From positions 1-6,061 of the forward strand of contig JAGQUI010000177.1 of the NCBI GenBank assembly GCA_020438595.1: a stretch of DNA of 6,061 nt, written 5' to 3'. Both the position numbers and the translations under genes were made by a program. The stretch comes from Propionibacteriaceae bacterium. GTDB lineage: Bacteria; Actinomycetota; Actinomycetes; Propionibacteriales; Propionibacteriaceae. Of the stretch, positions 1 through 5,499 are shown in pieces. Within the stretch, counting starts at the first letter, position 1. Each line of letters starts with the position of its first letter. The notes beneath the pieces are model-generated. The model saw only the letters and a program-made list of their open reading frames with translations. It had not been told where the DNA came from and did no database searches.

Positions 1-756
1 GGCCGGCTCTCGATGCAGACCGATCCCCGGCTCGCCCGCAGCGCCAAGGCCCTCGCCGACCAGGCGGAGTACTTCGCGGGCCTCGCCCCGAACATCATCG
101 TCAAGGTGCCGGCCACCAAGACCGGCGTCGAGGCCATCGAGGAAGCCAGCTACCGCGGCGTCAACATCAACGTGACGGTCTCCTTCACGGTCGCCCAGGC
201 AGTGGCGACCGGCGAGGCCATCGAGCGCGGCCTGAAGCGCCGCGAGGCCGAGGGCAAGGACGTCTCCACCATGGGCCCCGTGGTCACGATCATGGTCGGC
301 CGGCTCGACGACTGGCTGAAGGCCGTGTACGCCAAGGAGGGCCTGGTGTTCGACCCGGGCTACCTGGAGTGGGCCGGTGTGGCCGCGGTCAAGAAGGCCC
401 ACGAGGAGTTCAAGAAGCGCGGCCTCCGCGCCCGGGTGCTCGTGGCCGCCTACCGCAACGCGCTGCAGTGGACCGAACTCGTCGGTGGCGACCTCGTGCT
501 CTCCCCGCCGTTCGCGTGGCAGCAGCGCTTCCAGAACAGCGGCATCGACCCCGAGCCGCGGATCAACAACCCGGTCGACCCGAAGATCATCGAGGCGCTC
601 TACACGATGCCGGAGTTCCGCAAGGCCTACGACGTGGACGGCATGACCCCGGAGGAGTTCGCCGACTTCGGGGCCACCCGCAAGACGCTGCGGCAGTTCC
701 TCGGCGCGGACGAGGAACTCGACCAGATCGTCCGTGACATCCTGATCCCTGCCTAA
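1..756 (+). CDS. Transaldolase-family protein, C-terminal part (5' end outside window)
   Basis: The open frame enters at base 1 (GRLSMQTDPR...) and ends at TAA 754-756, giving 251 visible residues. The ATG at 13 is internal, because transaldolases need an N-terminal part with the catalytic Asp before this point. Family hallmarks are the DPRLA segment after a short strand, IIVKVPATKTG at visible residues 32-42, whose Lys35 matches the Schiff-base lysine of class I transaldolases, and the GVNINVTVSFT strand motif. The family forms a cytosolic (beta/alpha)8 barrel that transfers or cleaves a dihydroxyacetone unit through a lysine imine. It lies 84 bp upstream of iolD on the same strand, separated by a hairpin. 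Its job here may be a dedicated aldolase step in inositol or a related sugar pathway rather than the pentose phosphate pathway; that is inference. Family assignment is confident; substrate is unknown. Confidence 0.88.
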   Translation, partial: GRLSMQTDPRLARSAKALADQAEYFAGLAPNIIVKVPATKTGVEAIEEASYRGVNINVTVSFTVAQAVATGEAIERGLKRREAEGKDVSTMGPVVTIMVGRLDDWLKAVYAKEGLVFDPGYLEWAGVAAVKKAHEEFKKRGLRARVLVAAYRNALQWTELVGGDLVLSPPFAWQQRFQNSGIDPEPRINNPVDPKIIEALYTMPEFRKAYDVDGMTPEEFADFGATRKTLRQFLGADEELDQIVRDILIPA

Positions 757-766
757 CATCCCCCGC

Positions 767-806
767 GTCCGCCGGCGTCCCTCTCCTCGCTCGGGCGCCG
801 GCGGAC
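767..806 (+). terminator. Strong GC hairpin between the transaldolase gene and iolD
   Basis: GTCCGCCGGCG (767-777) is matched perfectly by CGCCGGCGGAC (796-806). A G-U and two further G-C pairs extend the stem to about 14 bp around a 12-nt pyrimidine-rich loop (781-792). It begins 10 nt after the transaldolase TAA and ends 34 nt before the iolD ATG. No T-run follows, so it is not a classical intrinsic terminator. Actinobacterial terminators often lack the U-tract, so termination, partial attenuation, or mRNA stabilisation of the upstream message are all possible. The structure is seen directly; the role is inferred. Confidence 0.5.
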
Positions 807-840
807 ATCCCAGTCAGCGAAGCACCACCGGAGTTCACAG

Positions 841-2739
841 ATGACCCAGACCGTTCGGCTCACCGTCGCCCAGGCAGTGATCAAGTTCCTCGCCAACCAG
901 TACTCCGAGCGGGACGGGGAGGAGCAGAAGCTCTTCGCCGGCTGCTTCGGCATCTTCGGCCACGGCAACGTCGCCGGGCTCGGCCAGGCCCTGTTGCAGG
1001 CGGAACTGCAGCGGCTGGACGGCGACCCCGAGGCGCCCGACCTGCCCTACGTGCTGATCCGCAACGAGCAGGGCGGCGTACACGCGGCGGCCGCCTACGC
1101 CAAGACGAAGAACCGGTTGCAGACGTGGGCCGTGACCTCCTCGATCGGCCCGGGTGCGACCAACATGATCACCGGCGCCGCGCTGGCCACCACCAACCGG
1201 GTGCCCGTGCTGCTGCTGCCGTCCGACATCTTCGTCACCCGGTACCCCGACCCGGTGCTGCAGCAGCTCGAGGACCCGCGCACCCTGGACATCTCCGTCA
1301 ACGACGCCTTCAAGCCGGTGTCGCGGTTCTGGGACCGGATCAGCCGGCCCGAGCAGCTGATCCCGTCCCTGCTGAACGCGATGCGCGTGCTCACCGATCC
1401 TGCCGAGACCGGCGCGGTGACCGTGTGTCTGCCGCAGGACATCCAGGCCGAGGCGGCCGACTGGCCGGTGGAGTTCTTCGCGAAGCGCGTCTGGCACGTC
1501 GCCCGGCCGGCCCCGGAGCCGGTGGTGCTGGCGAAGGTTGCCGAGCTGATCAAGGCGGCGAAGCGCCCCCTGATCGTGGCCGGCGGCGGCGTGATCTACT
1601 CCGGCGCGTCCGAGGCCCTGCGCGCGTTCGCCCAGGCCACCGGCATTCCCGTGGCCGACACCCAGGCCGGCAAGGGCGCGATCAACTTCGACCACCGGAT
1701 GGCGGTCGGTGGCGTCGGTTCCACCGGTGGCAGCGCGGCCAACACGCTCGCCCGTGAGGCCGACCTCGTGATCGGCATCGGCACCCGCTACTCCGACTTC
1801 ACCACGGCCAGCCACACGATCTTCGCCGACCCTGGCGTGAAGTTCGCCAACATCAACGTGACCGGCTTCGACGCGGCCAAGCACGCGGCCACCATGCTGG
1901 TCGCGGACGCGAAGGCCGCGCTGGAGGGCCTCACCGGCGAACTGGCCGGCTGGAGCACCGACGCCGCCTACCAGGCCCGCGCCGAGCAACTGGACGACGA
2001 GTGGCAGCAGGTGGTCGACGAGTGCTACCACCGCGACAACGCCCCGCTGCCCGCCCAGACCGAGGTGTTCGGCGCCCTGAACGAGCTGATGGGTGACCAG
2101 GACGTCGTGATCAACGCGGCCGGCTCGATGCCCGGCGACCTGCAGGCGCTGTGGCGCGCGCGCACGCCCGAGCAGTACCACGTGGAGTACGCCTACTCGT
2201 GCATGGGCTACGAGGTGCCGGCCGCGCTCGGCGTGAAGCTGGCGGTGGGCGATGCGCACGAGGTGGTTGCGATCGTGGGTGACGGCACCTACCAGATGCT
2301 GCCGATGGAGATCGCCACGGTCGTGCAGGAGGGCATCAAGGTGATCTACGTCCTGCTGCAGAACCACGGCTTCGCCTCGATCGGCGCGCTGAGCGAGTCC
2401 CGCGGGTCGCAGCGATTCGGCACCAAGTACAAGGTGCGCTCGACGACCGGACGGCTGGACGGCGAGGACGTCCCGTTCGACCTGGCCGCGAACGCCGCGA
2501 GCTGGGGTGCGGACGTGCTGGTCTGCGACGGCATCGCCGGGTTCCGGGAGAACTACGCGAAGGCCGTGGCAAGCGACCGCACCACGGTGCTCTACATCGA
2601 GACCAACCTGTACGGGCCCAACCCTCCCGGCACCGCGTGGTGGGACGTTCCCGTCTCGCAGGTCTCCGAACTCGAGAGCACGCAGAAGGCCTACGGCGAG
2701 TACGTCGCGGAGAAGGCCGCGCAGCGGCACTATCTGTAG
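841..2739 (+). CDS. iolD: 3D-(3,5/4)-trihydroxycyclohexane-1,2-dione hydrolase (ThDP-dependent), IolD
   Basis: This 632-residue protein matches the usual IolD length. IolD hydrolytically opens the ring of 3D-(3,5/4)-trihydroxycyclohexane-1,2-dione to 5-deoxy-D-glucuronate (EC 3.7.1.22), a middle step of cytosolic myo-inositol catabolism. It has three domains in the order of ThDP enzymes. The N-terminal PYR domain carries RNEQGGVHAAAAYAK, with Glu76 as the likely ThDP-activating glutamate, followed by SSIGPGATNM. A central domain spans roughly residues 225-370 (RPLIVAGGGVIYSGA; LVIGIGTRYSDFTT). The C-terminal PP domain has the ThDP/Mg motif GDGTYQMLPMEI, with Asp481 and, at the usual spacing, Asn508 in LLQNHGF. 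The tail YGPNPPGTAWWDVPV also fits IolD. ATG 841 is preceded by GGAG at 830-833 with a 7-nt spacer. The TAG at 2737-2739 directly abuts the next gene. Other ThDP enzymes such as acetolactate synthase are less likely, given the IolD-like SCMGYEVPAALG region and C-terminus. Confidence 0.93.
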   Translation: MTQTVRLTVAQAVIKFLANQYSERDGEEQKLFAGCFGIFGHGNVAGLGQALLQAELQRLDGDPEAPDLPYVLIRNEQGGVHAAAAYAKTKNRLQTWAVTSSIGPGATNMITGAALATTNRVPVLLLPSDIFVTRYPDPVLQQLEDPRTLDISVNDAFKPVSRFWDRISRPEQLIPSLLNAMRVLTDPAETGAVTVCLPQDIQAEAADWPVEFFAKRVWHVARPAPEPVVLAKVAELIKAAKRPLIVAGGGVIYSGASEALRAFAQATGIPVADTQAGKGAINFDHRMAVGGVGSTGGSAANTLAREADLVIGIGTRYSDFTTASHTIFADPGVKFANINVTGFDAAKHAATMLVADAKAALEGLTGELAGWSTDAAYQARAEQLDDEWQQVVDECYHRDNAPLPAQTEVFGALNELMGDQDVVINAAGSMPGDLQALWRARTPEQYHVEYAYSCMGYEVPAALGVKLAVGDAHEVVAIVGDGTYQMLPMEIATVVQEGIKVIYVLLQNHGFASIGALSESRGSQRFGTKYKVRSTTGRLDGEDVPFDLAANAASWGADVLVCDGIAGFRENYAKAVASDRTTVLYIETNLYGPNPPGTAWWDVPVSQVSELESTQKAYGEYVAEKAAQRHYL

Positions 2740-3486
2740 GTGACCGCCCTCCAGACGCTCTGGACCAGCCTGCCCCTGTGGGGCTGGCTGGTCCTTGCCG
2801 TTGCCGCATTGTTGATCGGCTTCTCCAAGACCGCGATCGGCGGCGTGGCGATGATCGCGGTCGTACTAGCGGCCGCGGTGCTGCCGGCGAAGGACTCCAC
2901 CGGGGTCGCGCTGGTGATGCTGCTGGTAGGTGATGTGGTGGCGGTGTGGACGTACCGGCACAACGTCGACTGGAGGCTGATCGGGCGGCTCGTGGTGCCG
3001 GTGCTGGTCGGGATCGGGCTGGGCGCGCTGTTCCTGAACTGGGTGGACGGCCTGGTGCTCAAGCGCACCATCGGCGTGATCATCCTCGTGCTGCTGGTGA
3101 TCGGCCTGTGGCCGGACCGGCTGGCCGCGCACAAGCCGGCGGTCGGCATGGGCTACGGCGGCCTGGCCGGGTTCACGACGATGGTGGCGAACGCGGGCGG
3201 CCCGCCGATGAACCTCTACCTGCTGGCCATGAAGTACGACAAGTGGCGCTTCCTCGGCACGACGGCGTGGTTCTTCTTCGCGGTGAACCTGACCAAGCTG
3301 CCGGTCTCGATCGGCCTGGGCATCGTGCGTCCGGACACTGCGCTGCTGGCGGGGGTGCTGGCGCCGCTGGTGCTGGTCGGCACCTGGATCGGGCGGCTGC
3401 TGATCAAGCGCATCCCGCAGCAGACGTTCGAGCGGCTGGTCACGGTCTTCGTGGCGATCGCCGCGCTCTACCTGGTCTTCTTCTAG
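2740..3486 (+). CDS. TSUP-family membrane transporter (TauE/SafE type)
   Basis: A 248-residue, very hydrophobic protein with about eight membrane segments (roughly 12-30, 34-50, 54-72, 80-100, 108-124, 136-152, 171-195 and 200-222, with a final hydrophobic stretch at 233-248). The two-fold repeated architecture shows two family signatures: GFSKTAIGG (27-35) in the first half and ANAGGPPMNLYLL (150-162) in the second. Members sit in the inner membrane and move small anions such as sulfite, sulfoacetate or other organic acids, often outward. The GTG start follows the iolD TAG with no gap and no Shine-Dalgarno sequence at normal distance (the nearest purine run, GGAGAAGG, is about 25 nt upstream). 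Translation therefore probably depends on ribosomes finishing iolD. No other plausible start precedes the first membrane segment. The coupling suggests export or uptake of a compound linked to this pathway; the substrate cannot be read from sequence. Confidence 0.85.
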   Translation: MTALQTLWTSLPLWGWLVLAVAALLIGFSKTAIGGVAMIAVVLAAAVLPAKDSTGVALVMLLVGDVVAVWTYRHNVDWRLIGRLVVPVLVGIGLGALFLNWVDGLVLKRTIGVIILVLLVIGLWPDRLAAHKPAVGMGYGGLAGFTTMVANAGGPPMNLYLLAMKYDKWRFLGTTAWFFFAVNLTKLPVSIGLGIVRPDTALLAGVLAPLVLVGTWIGRLLIKRIPQQTFERLVTVFVAIAALYLVFF

Positions 3487-3534
3487 GCCGCGCGCGTCGC
3501 CGCGCACCACCTCCCACTCCACCGGCTTCACTCC

Positions 3535-3563
3535 TTGCCAACTTGGAGCGCTCCAAGTACAGT
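3535..3563 (+). promoter_or_regulatory. Predicted promoter of the GntR-family gene
   Basis: TTGCCA (3535-3540) and TACAGT (3558-3563) are separated by exactly 17 bp, resembling an actinobacterial housekeeping promoter (TTGNNN / TANNNT). Transcription would begin near 3570, leaving a leader of about 46 nt. A second overlapping reading is TTGGAG (3544-3549) with TAATGT (3567-3572), also 17 bp apart. In both cases the palindromic operator lies inside the promoter. Prediction from sequence only. Confidence 0.5.
3541..3558. promoter_or_regulatory. Palindromic operator, copy 1 (probable LacI-family site)
   Basis: ACTTGGAGCGCTCCAAGT is an 18-bp perfect palindrome with no spacer, centred between 3549 and 3550. 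The even symmetry, central CG and GGAGCGCTCC core are typical of LacI-family operators; CebR of Streptomyces, for example, recognises TGGGAGCGCTCCCA. It fills the spacer between the proposed -35 and -10 boxes of the GntR gene, so bound protein should block RNA polymerase. The identical 18 bp recur at 5463-5480. The nearby LacI-family product is the likely binder. Confidence 0.75.
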
Positions 3564-3568
3564 GAGTA

Positions 3569-3580
3569 ATGTCTTTACAT
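3569..3580. promoter_or_regulatory. Weak candidate autoregulatory site for the GntR protein
   Basis: ATGT-CTTT-ACAT is a short inverted repeat in a locally AT-rich leader just downstream of the proposed start of transcription. GntR/HutC regulators often bind AT-containing inverted repeats near their own promoter. The arms are only 4 bp and no second copy was seen, so chance is a serious alternative. Confidence 0.2.
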
Positions 3581-3606
3581 CTTCACGTCAGCGAGTGTGT
3601 GGGAGC

Positions 3607-3610
3607 GAGG
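3607..3610 (+). promoter_or_regulatory. Ribosome binding site that fixes the GntR start
   Basis: GAGG lies 5 nt before ATG 3616. The same frame is open back to TTG 3535, but those upstream codons coincide with the operator and promoter boxes and have no ribosome site. This supports starting translation at 3616. Confidence 0.65.
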
Positions 3611-3615
3611 CAGAA

Positions 3616-4371
3616 ATGACGACGATGTTGGCGGCGAGGCAGATCCCCGTCCACGTGGATCGGGAGAGCCCGATACCCCTCTACCACCAGCTCGCGGAGC
3701 AGCTGGCCAGCGCGATCCAGGACGGCCTGCTCCAGCCCGGTGACCCGTTCGAGCGGGAGGTGTCGCTGGCCGACCGGCTGGACATGTCCCGTCCCACCGT
3801 GCGGCGATCGATCGCCGAGCTCGTCGCCCGCGGACTGCTCGTGCGGCGGCGCGGGGTCGGCACGACCGTTGCGCACGCCGCCGTGCACCGTCGCAACGAG
3901 CTGACCAGCCTGTACGACGATCTGGTCGCCAACGGGCGCGAGCCTGCGACCCGGGTGCTGAAGCTGGACTACTCGGAGTACGACAAGCGGGCCGCGCTCG
4001 CGCTCGAACTCGACTCCCGGACGCCCCTGGTGTACGTGGAGCGGCTGAGGCTGATCGACGGGAACCCGATCGCGATCCTGAAGAACTGGCTGCCGCCGAG
4101 CTGCGGGAACCTCTCCGCCGCCGAGCTGGAGACCGACGGGCTCTACGCCCAGTTGCGGCGCCGTGGCATCGCGCCAGCCGTCGCCCAGCAGACGGTGGGC
4201 GGCCGGTCGGCCGTGCCGGAGGAGCGGGCGTTGCTGGGTCTGGGCCGGACCGACCCCGTGCTCACCATGACGCGGCGCGCCCACGACGCCGCGGGCTCGC
4301 CGGTCGAGTTCGGTGACCACTGTTATCGCGCCGACCGCTACTCCTTCGAGGTCACGGTCCACGCCCACTGA
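3616..4371 (+). CDS. GntR/HutC-family transcriptional regulator (UTRA ligand domain)
   Basis: The 251-residue protein has the standard HutC-subfamily size and order. An N-terminal winged helix-turn-helix occupies about residues 18-87: PIPLYHQLAEQLASAIQDG, then PGDPFEREVSLADRLDMSRPTVRRSIAELVARGLLVRRRGVGTTV. A UTRA-type effector domain follows at about 95-245 (TPLVYVERLRLIDGNPIAI; SPVEFGDHCYRADRYSF). UTRA domains bind small metabolites, often sugars, sugar phosphates or acids, and ligand binding usually releases DNA. The usual LPSE of the DNA-binding domain is replaced here by PFER. GntR-type regulators control inositol genes in other actinobacteria (IolR of Corynebacterium glutamicum), so control of the neighbouring iolD operon is reasonable but unproven. 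Its promoter carries a LacI-type operator, suggesting it is itself regulated by the neighbouring LacI protein. It ends with TGA 4369-4371, 7 bp from the end of the convergent LacI gene. Confidence 0.9.
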   Translation: MTTMLAARQIPVHVDRESPIPLYHQLAEQLASAIQDGLLQPGDPFEREVSLADRLDMSRPTVRRSIAELVARGLLVRRRGVGTTVAHAAVHRRNELTSLYDDLVANGREPATRVLKLDYSEYDKRAALALELDSRTPLVYVERLRLIDGNPIAILKNWLPPSCGNLSAAELETDGLYAQLRRRGIAPAVAQQTVGGRSAVPEERALLGLGRTDPVLTMTRRAHDAAGSPVEFGDHCYRADRYSFEVTVHAH

Positions 4372-4382
4372 GCTCCGCTCAG
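4368..4382. terminator. Small hairpin spanning the two convergent stop codons
   Basis: CTGAGC-TCC-GCTCAG forms a 6-bp stem with a 3-nt loop. One arm contains the TGA stop of the GntR gene and the other the reverse-strand TGA stop of the LacI gene. With only 7 bp between the genes, it is the only structure available as a two-way terminator. The stem is short and has no T-run, so termination here is weakly supported. Confidence 0.25.
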
Positions 4383-5386
4383 CGCGGCGCCGCTGCGGAG
4401 GACGAGCGGATCACCAGCCGGGACGGGATCACGATCTCCTCGATCGGTGCGTCCGGGGCGTCGAGACGGCGCAGGAGAGCCTCGCCGGCCGCCACCCCGA
4501 CGTCGAAACCACGTTGATCCACTGTAGTCAGGTCCAGGTAGCGGCTGCGAGCGAGCAGCGAGTTGTCGTAGCCGGCCAGGGCGACGTCGGCCGGCACCTC
4601 GCGGCCGACCTCGCGCAGCGCGGCGCGCGCGCCGAGGGCCATGGTGTCGTTCGCCGCGAACACCGCGGTCACCTCGGGGAACCGGCGCAGCAGCTCCACG
4701 GTGCCCGCGTAGCCACCCTCCTCGTTGGTCTCGTTGCCCTCGCCCGCGTAGCGCGGGGGTTCGCCGGACGCCTCCATCGCCGCCCGGTAGGACTCCAACC
4801 GGTGCCGGGCCGAGCCGCCGAGGCCCGTGACGTGGCCGATCCGTCGGTGCCCGAGCGACTGCAGGTGCCGCAGCACTAGGCCCACGCCGAGCGCCTGGTC
4901 GCTGGCCACGTGGTCCGCCCCCTCGATCGTGTTCAGCCGGTAGCCCTCGATCACGGTCGGGATCCCCAGCGGCCCGAAGTCATGGCCTGGTTCCGCCGCG
5001 ACGAGGAGGGCGTCCACCTGGGTGCCCAGGAAGCCGTCGATGGCGTTCTCGACCCGGTGCCCGATCCGGTGGTTCTCCCGGATCGCGACGTGGAAGCCCC
5101 GGGGGCTCATGGCCGCACGGATGCCGGCGAGGATCTCGACGAACCAGGGGTTCTCGAAGTCGTCGATGACCATGCCCACGGTGTAGGTGCGGTCCGCGGC
5201 GAGGTTCGCTGCTGCCCGGCTCGGCCGGTAGCCGAGTTTCTCGATCGCCGCCTTCACCGCGGCCCGCTTCGGCTCGCTGACCAGCTCCGAGTCGTTCAGC
5301 ACCAGGGAGACCAGGGACTTGGACACGCCGGCCTCCCGGGCGACGTCGTAGATCGTCGGCCGGGACGGGCGCGGTCTGCTGCTCAT
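4379..5386 (-). CDS. LacI-family transcriptional regulator
   Basis: A 335-residue protein of normal LacI-family length. Residues 11-31 (TIYDVAREAGVSKSLVSLVLN) form the helix-turn-helix. GYRPSRAAANLAADR (52-66) is the hinge region, with Leu62 likely the minor-groove residue. The periplasmic-binding-protein-like effector domain runs from TVGMVIDDFENPWF (69-82) to the end, with family segments VASDQALG (160-167), GHRRIGHVTG (179-188), FAANDTMALGARAALREVG (243-261) and AGYDNS (271-276). There is no heptad-repeat tail, so a dimer is expected. ATG 5386 is preferred because GGAGA lies just upstream (GGAG at 5391-5394 on the reverse strand). A GTG at 5410 would add 8 residues but lacks a ribosome site. 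It probably represses the oxidoreductase and GntR promoters, which share a palindrome of LacI type. The inducer is probably a sugar or polyol and is unknown. Confidence 0.92.
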   Translation of the reverse strand: MSSRPRPSRPTIYDVAREAGVSKSLVSLVLNDSELVSEPKRAAVKAAIEKLGYRPSRAAANLAADRTYTVGMVIDDFENPWFVEILAGIRAAMSPRGFHVAIRENHRIGHRVENAIDGFLGTQVDALLVAAEPGHDFGPLGIPTVIEGYRLNTIEGADHVASDQALGVGLVLRHLQSLGHRRIGHVTGLGGSARHRLESYRAAMEASGEPPRYAGEGNETNEEGGYAGTVELLRRFPEVTAVFAANDTMALGARAALREVGREVPADVALAGYDNSLLARSRYLDLTTVDQRGFDVGVAAGEALLRRLDAPDAPIEEIVIPSRLVIRSSSAAAPR

Positions 5387-5427
5387 CGGTCTCCAGCGGG
5401 ATTGTGTCACGAATCTTGAGCTTCCTA

Positions 5428-5456
5428 TTGACAGGACATTTTGCCGGTTCTACTGT
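5428..5456 (+). promoter_or_regulatory. Predicted sigma70-type promoter of the oxidoreductase gene
   Basis: TTGACA (5428-5433) is a perfect -35 consensus. It is followed after 17 bp by TACTGT (5451-5456), a TANNNT -10 box. Transcription would begin near 5463, at the edge of the operator, giving a leader of about 37 nt. The region is clearly less GC-rich than its surroundings. The LacI gene is transcribed away from the same 113-bp gap, so its own promoter must overlap here, but no convincing reverse-strand boxes were seen. Confidence 0.7.
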
Positions 5457-5461
5457 GGGAT

Positions 5462-5481
5462 CACTTGGAGCGCTCCAAGTG
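5462..5481. promoter_or_regulatory. Palindromic operator, copy 2 (probable LacI-family site)
   Basis: A 20-bp perfect palindrome centred between 5471 and 5472; its inner 18 bp (5463-5480) are identical to copy 1. It begins 6 bp after the proposed -10 box and covers the predicted start of transcription, a classical repression position. It also lies about 76-95 bp upstream of the LacI ATG, so autoregulation of the divergent regulator is possible. Confidence 0.8.
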
Positions 5482-5487
5482 TACATC

Positions 5488-5494
5488 AAGGAGG
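5488..5494 (+). promoter_or_regulatory. Strong ribosome binding site of the oxidoreductase gene
   Basis: AAGGAGG is a near-perfect anti-16S complement ending 5 nt before ATG 5500. An ATG at 5495 is out of frame and too close, so this site decides the start. It is the best ribosome site in the window and predicts strong translation once repression is lifted. Confidence 0.8.
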
Positions 5495-5499
5495 ATGGA

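Noticed and set aside
835..2730. 631-codon open frame on the reverse strand opposite iolD
   Set aside because: It mirrors iolD codons in a GC-rich genome where stops are rare off-frame. Its composition is Arg/Gly/His/Val-rich with no recognisable domain, while iolD has full catalytic motifs.
3490..3505. GCGCG/CGCGC mini-hairpin after the transporter stop as a terminator
   Set aside because: A 5-bp stem in a very GC-rich stretch without a T-run is expected by chance; a terminator is needed hereabouts but this is not convincing evidence.
3535..3615. 27-residue N-terminal extension of the GntR protein from TTG 3535
   Set aside because: These codons coincide with the promoter and operator, have no ribosome site and add nothing family-like; ATG 3616 has GAGG at a good distance.
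3583..4368. 261-codon reverse-strand frame opposite the GntR gene, and similar frames opposite the transporter and LacI genes
   Set aside because: These are low-complexity translations with no motifs that overlap well-supported genes; they are composition artefacts.
5387..5410. GTG start of the LacI gene at 5410
   Set aside because: It adds only 8 residues without homology and lacks a close ribosome site, whereas ATG 5386 has GGAGA just upstream.
3541..5481. DNA looping between the two operators
   Set aside because: The LacI protein ends without a leucine-heptad tetramer tail and the sites are about 1.9 kb apart, so there is no sequence support for looping.
3541..5481. The repeated 18-mer as ends of a mobile element or attachment sites
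   Set aside because: Each copy is itself a palindrome inside a promoter. No transposase or integrase gene and no target duplication is present, so operator function explains it better.
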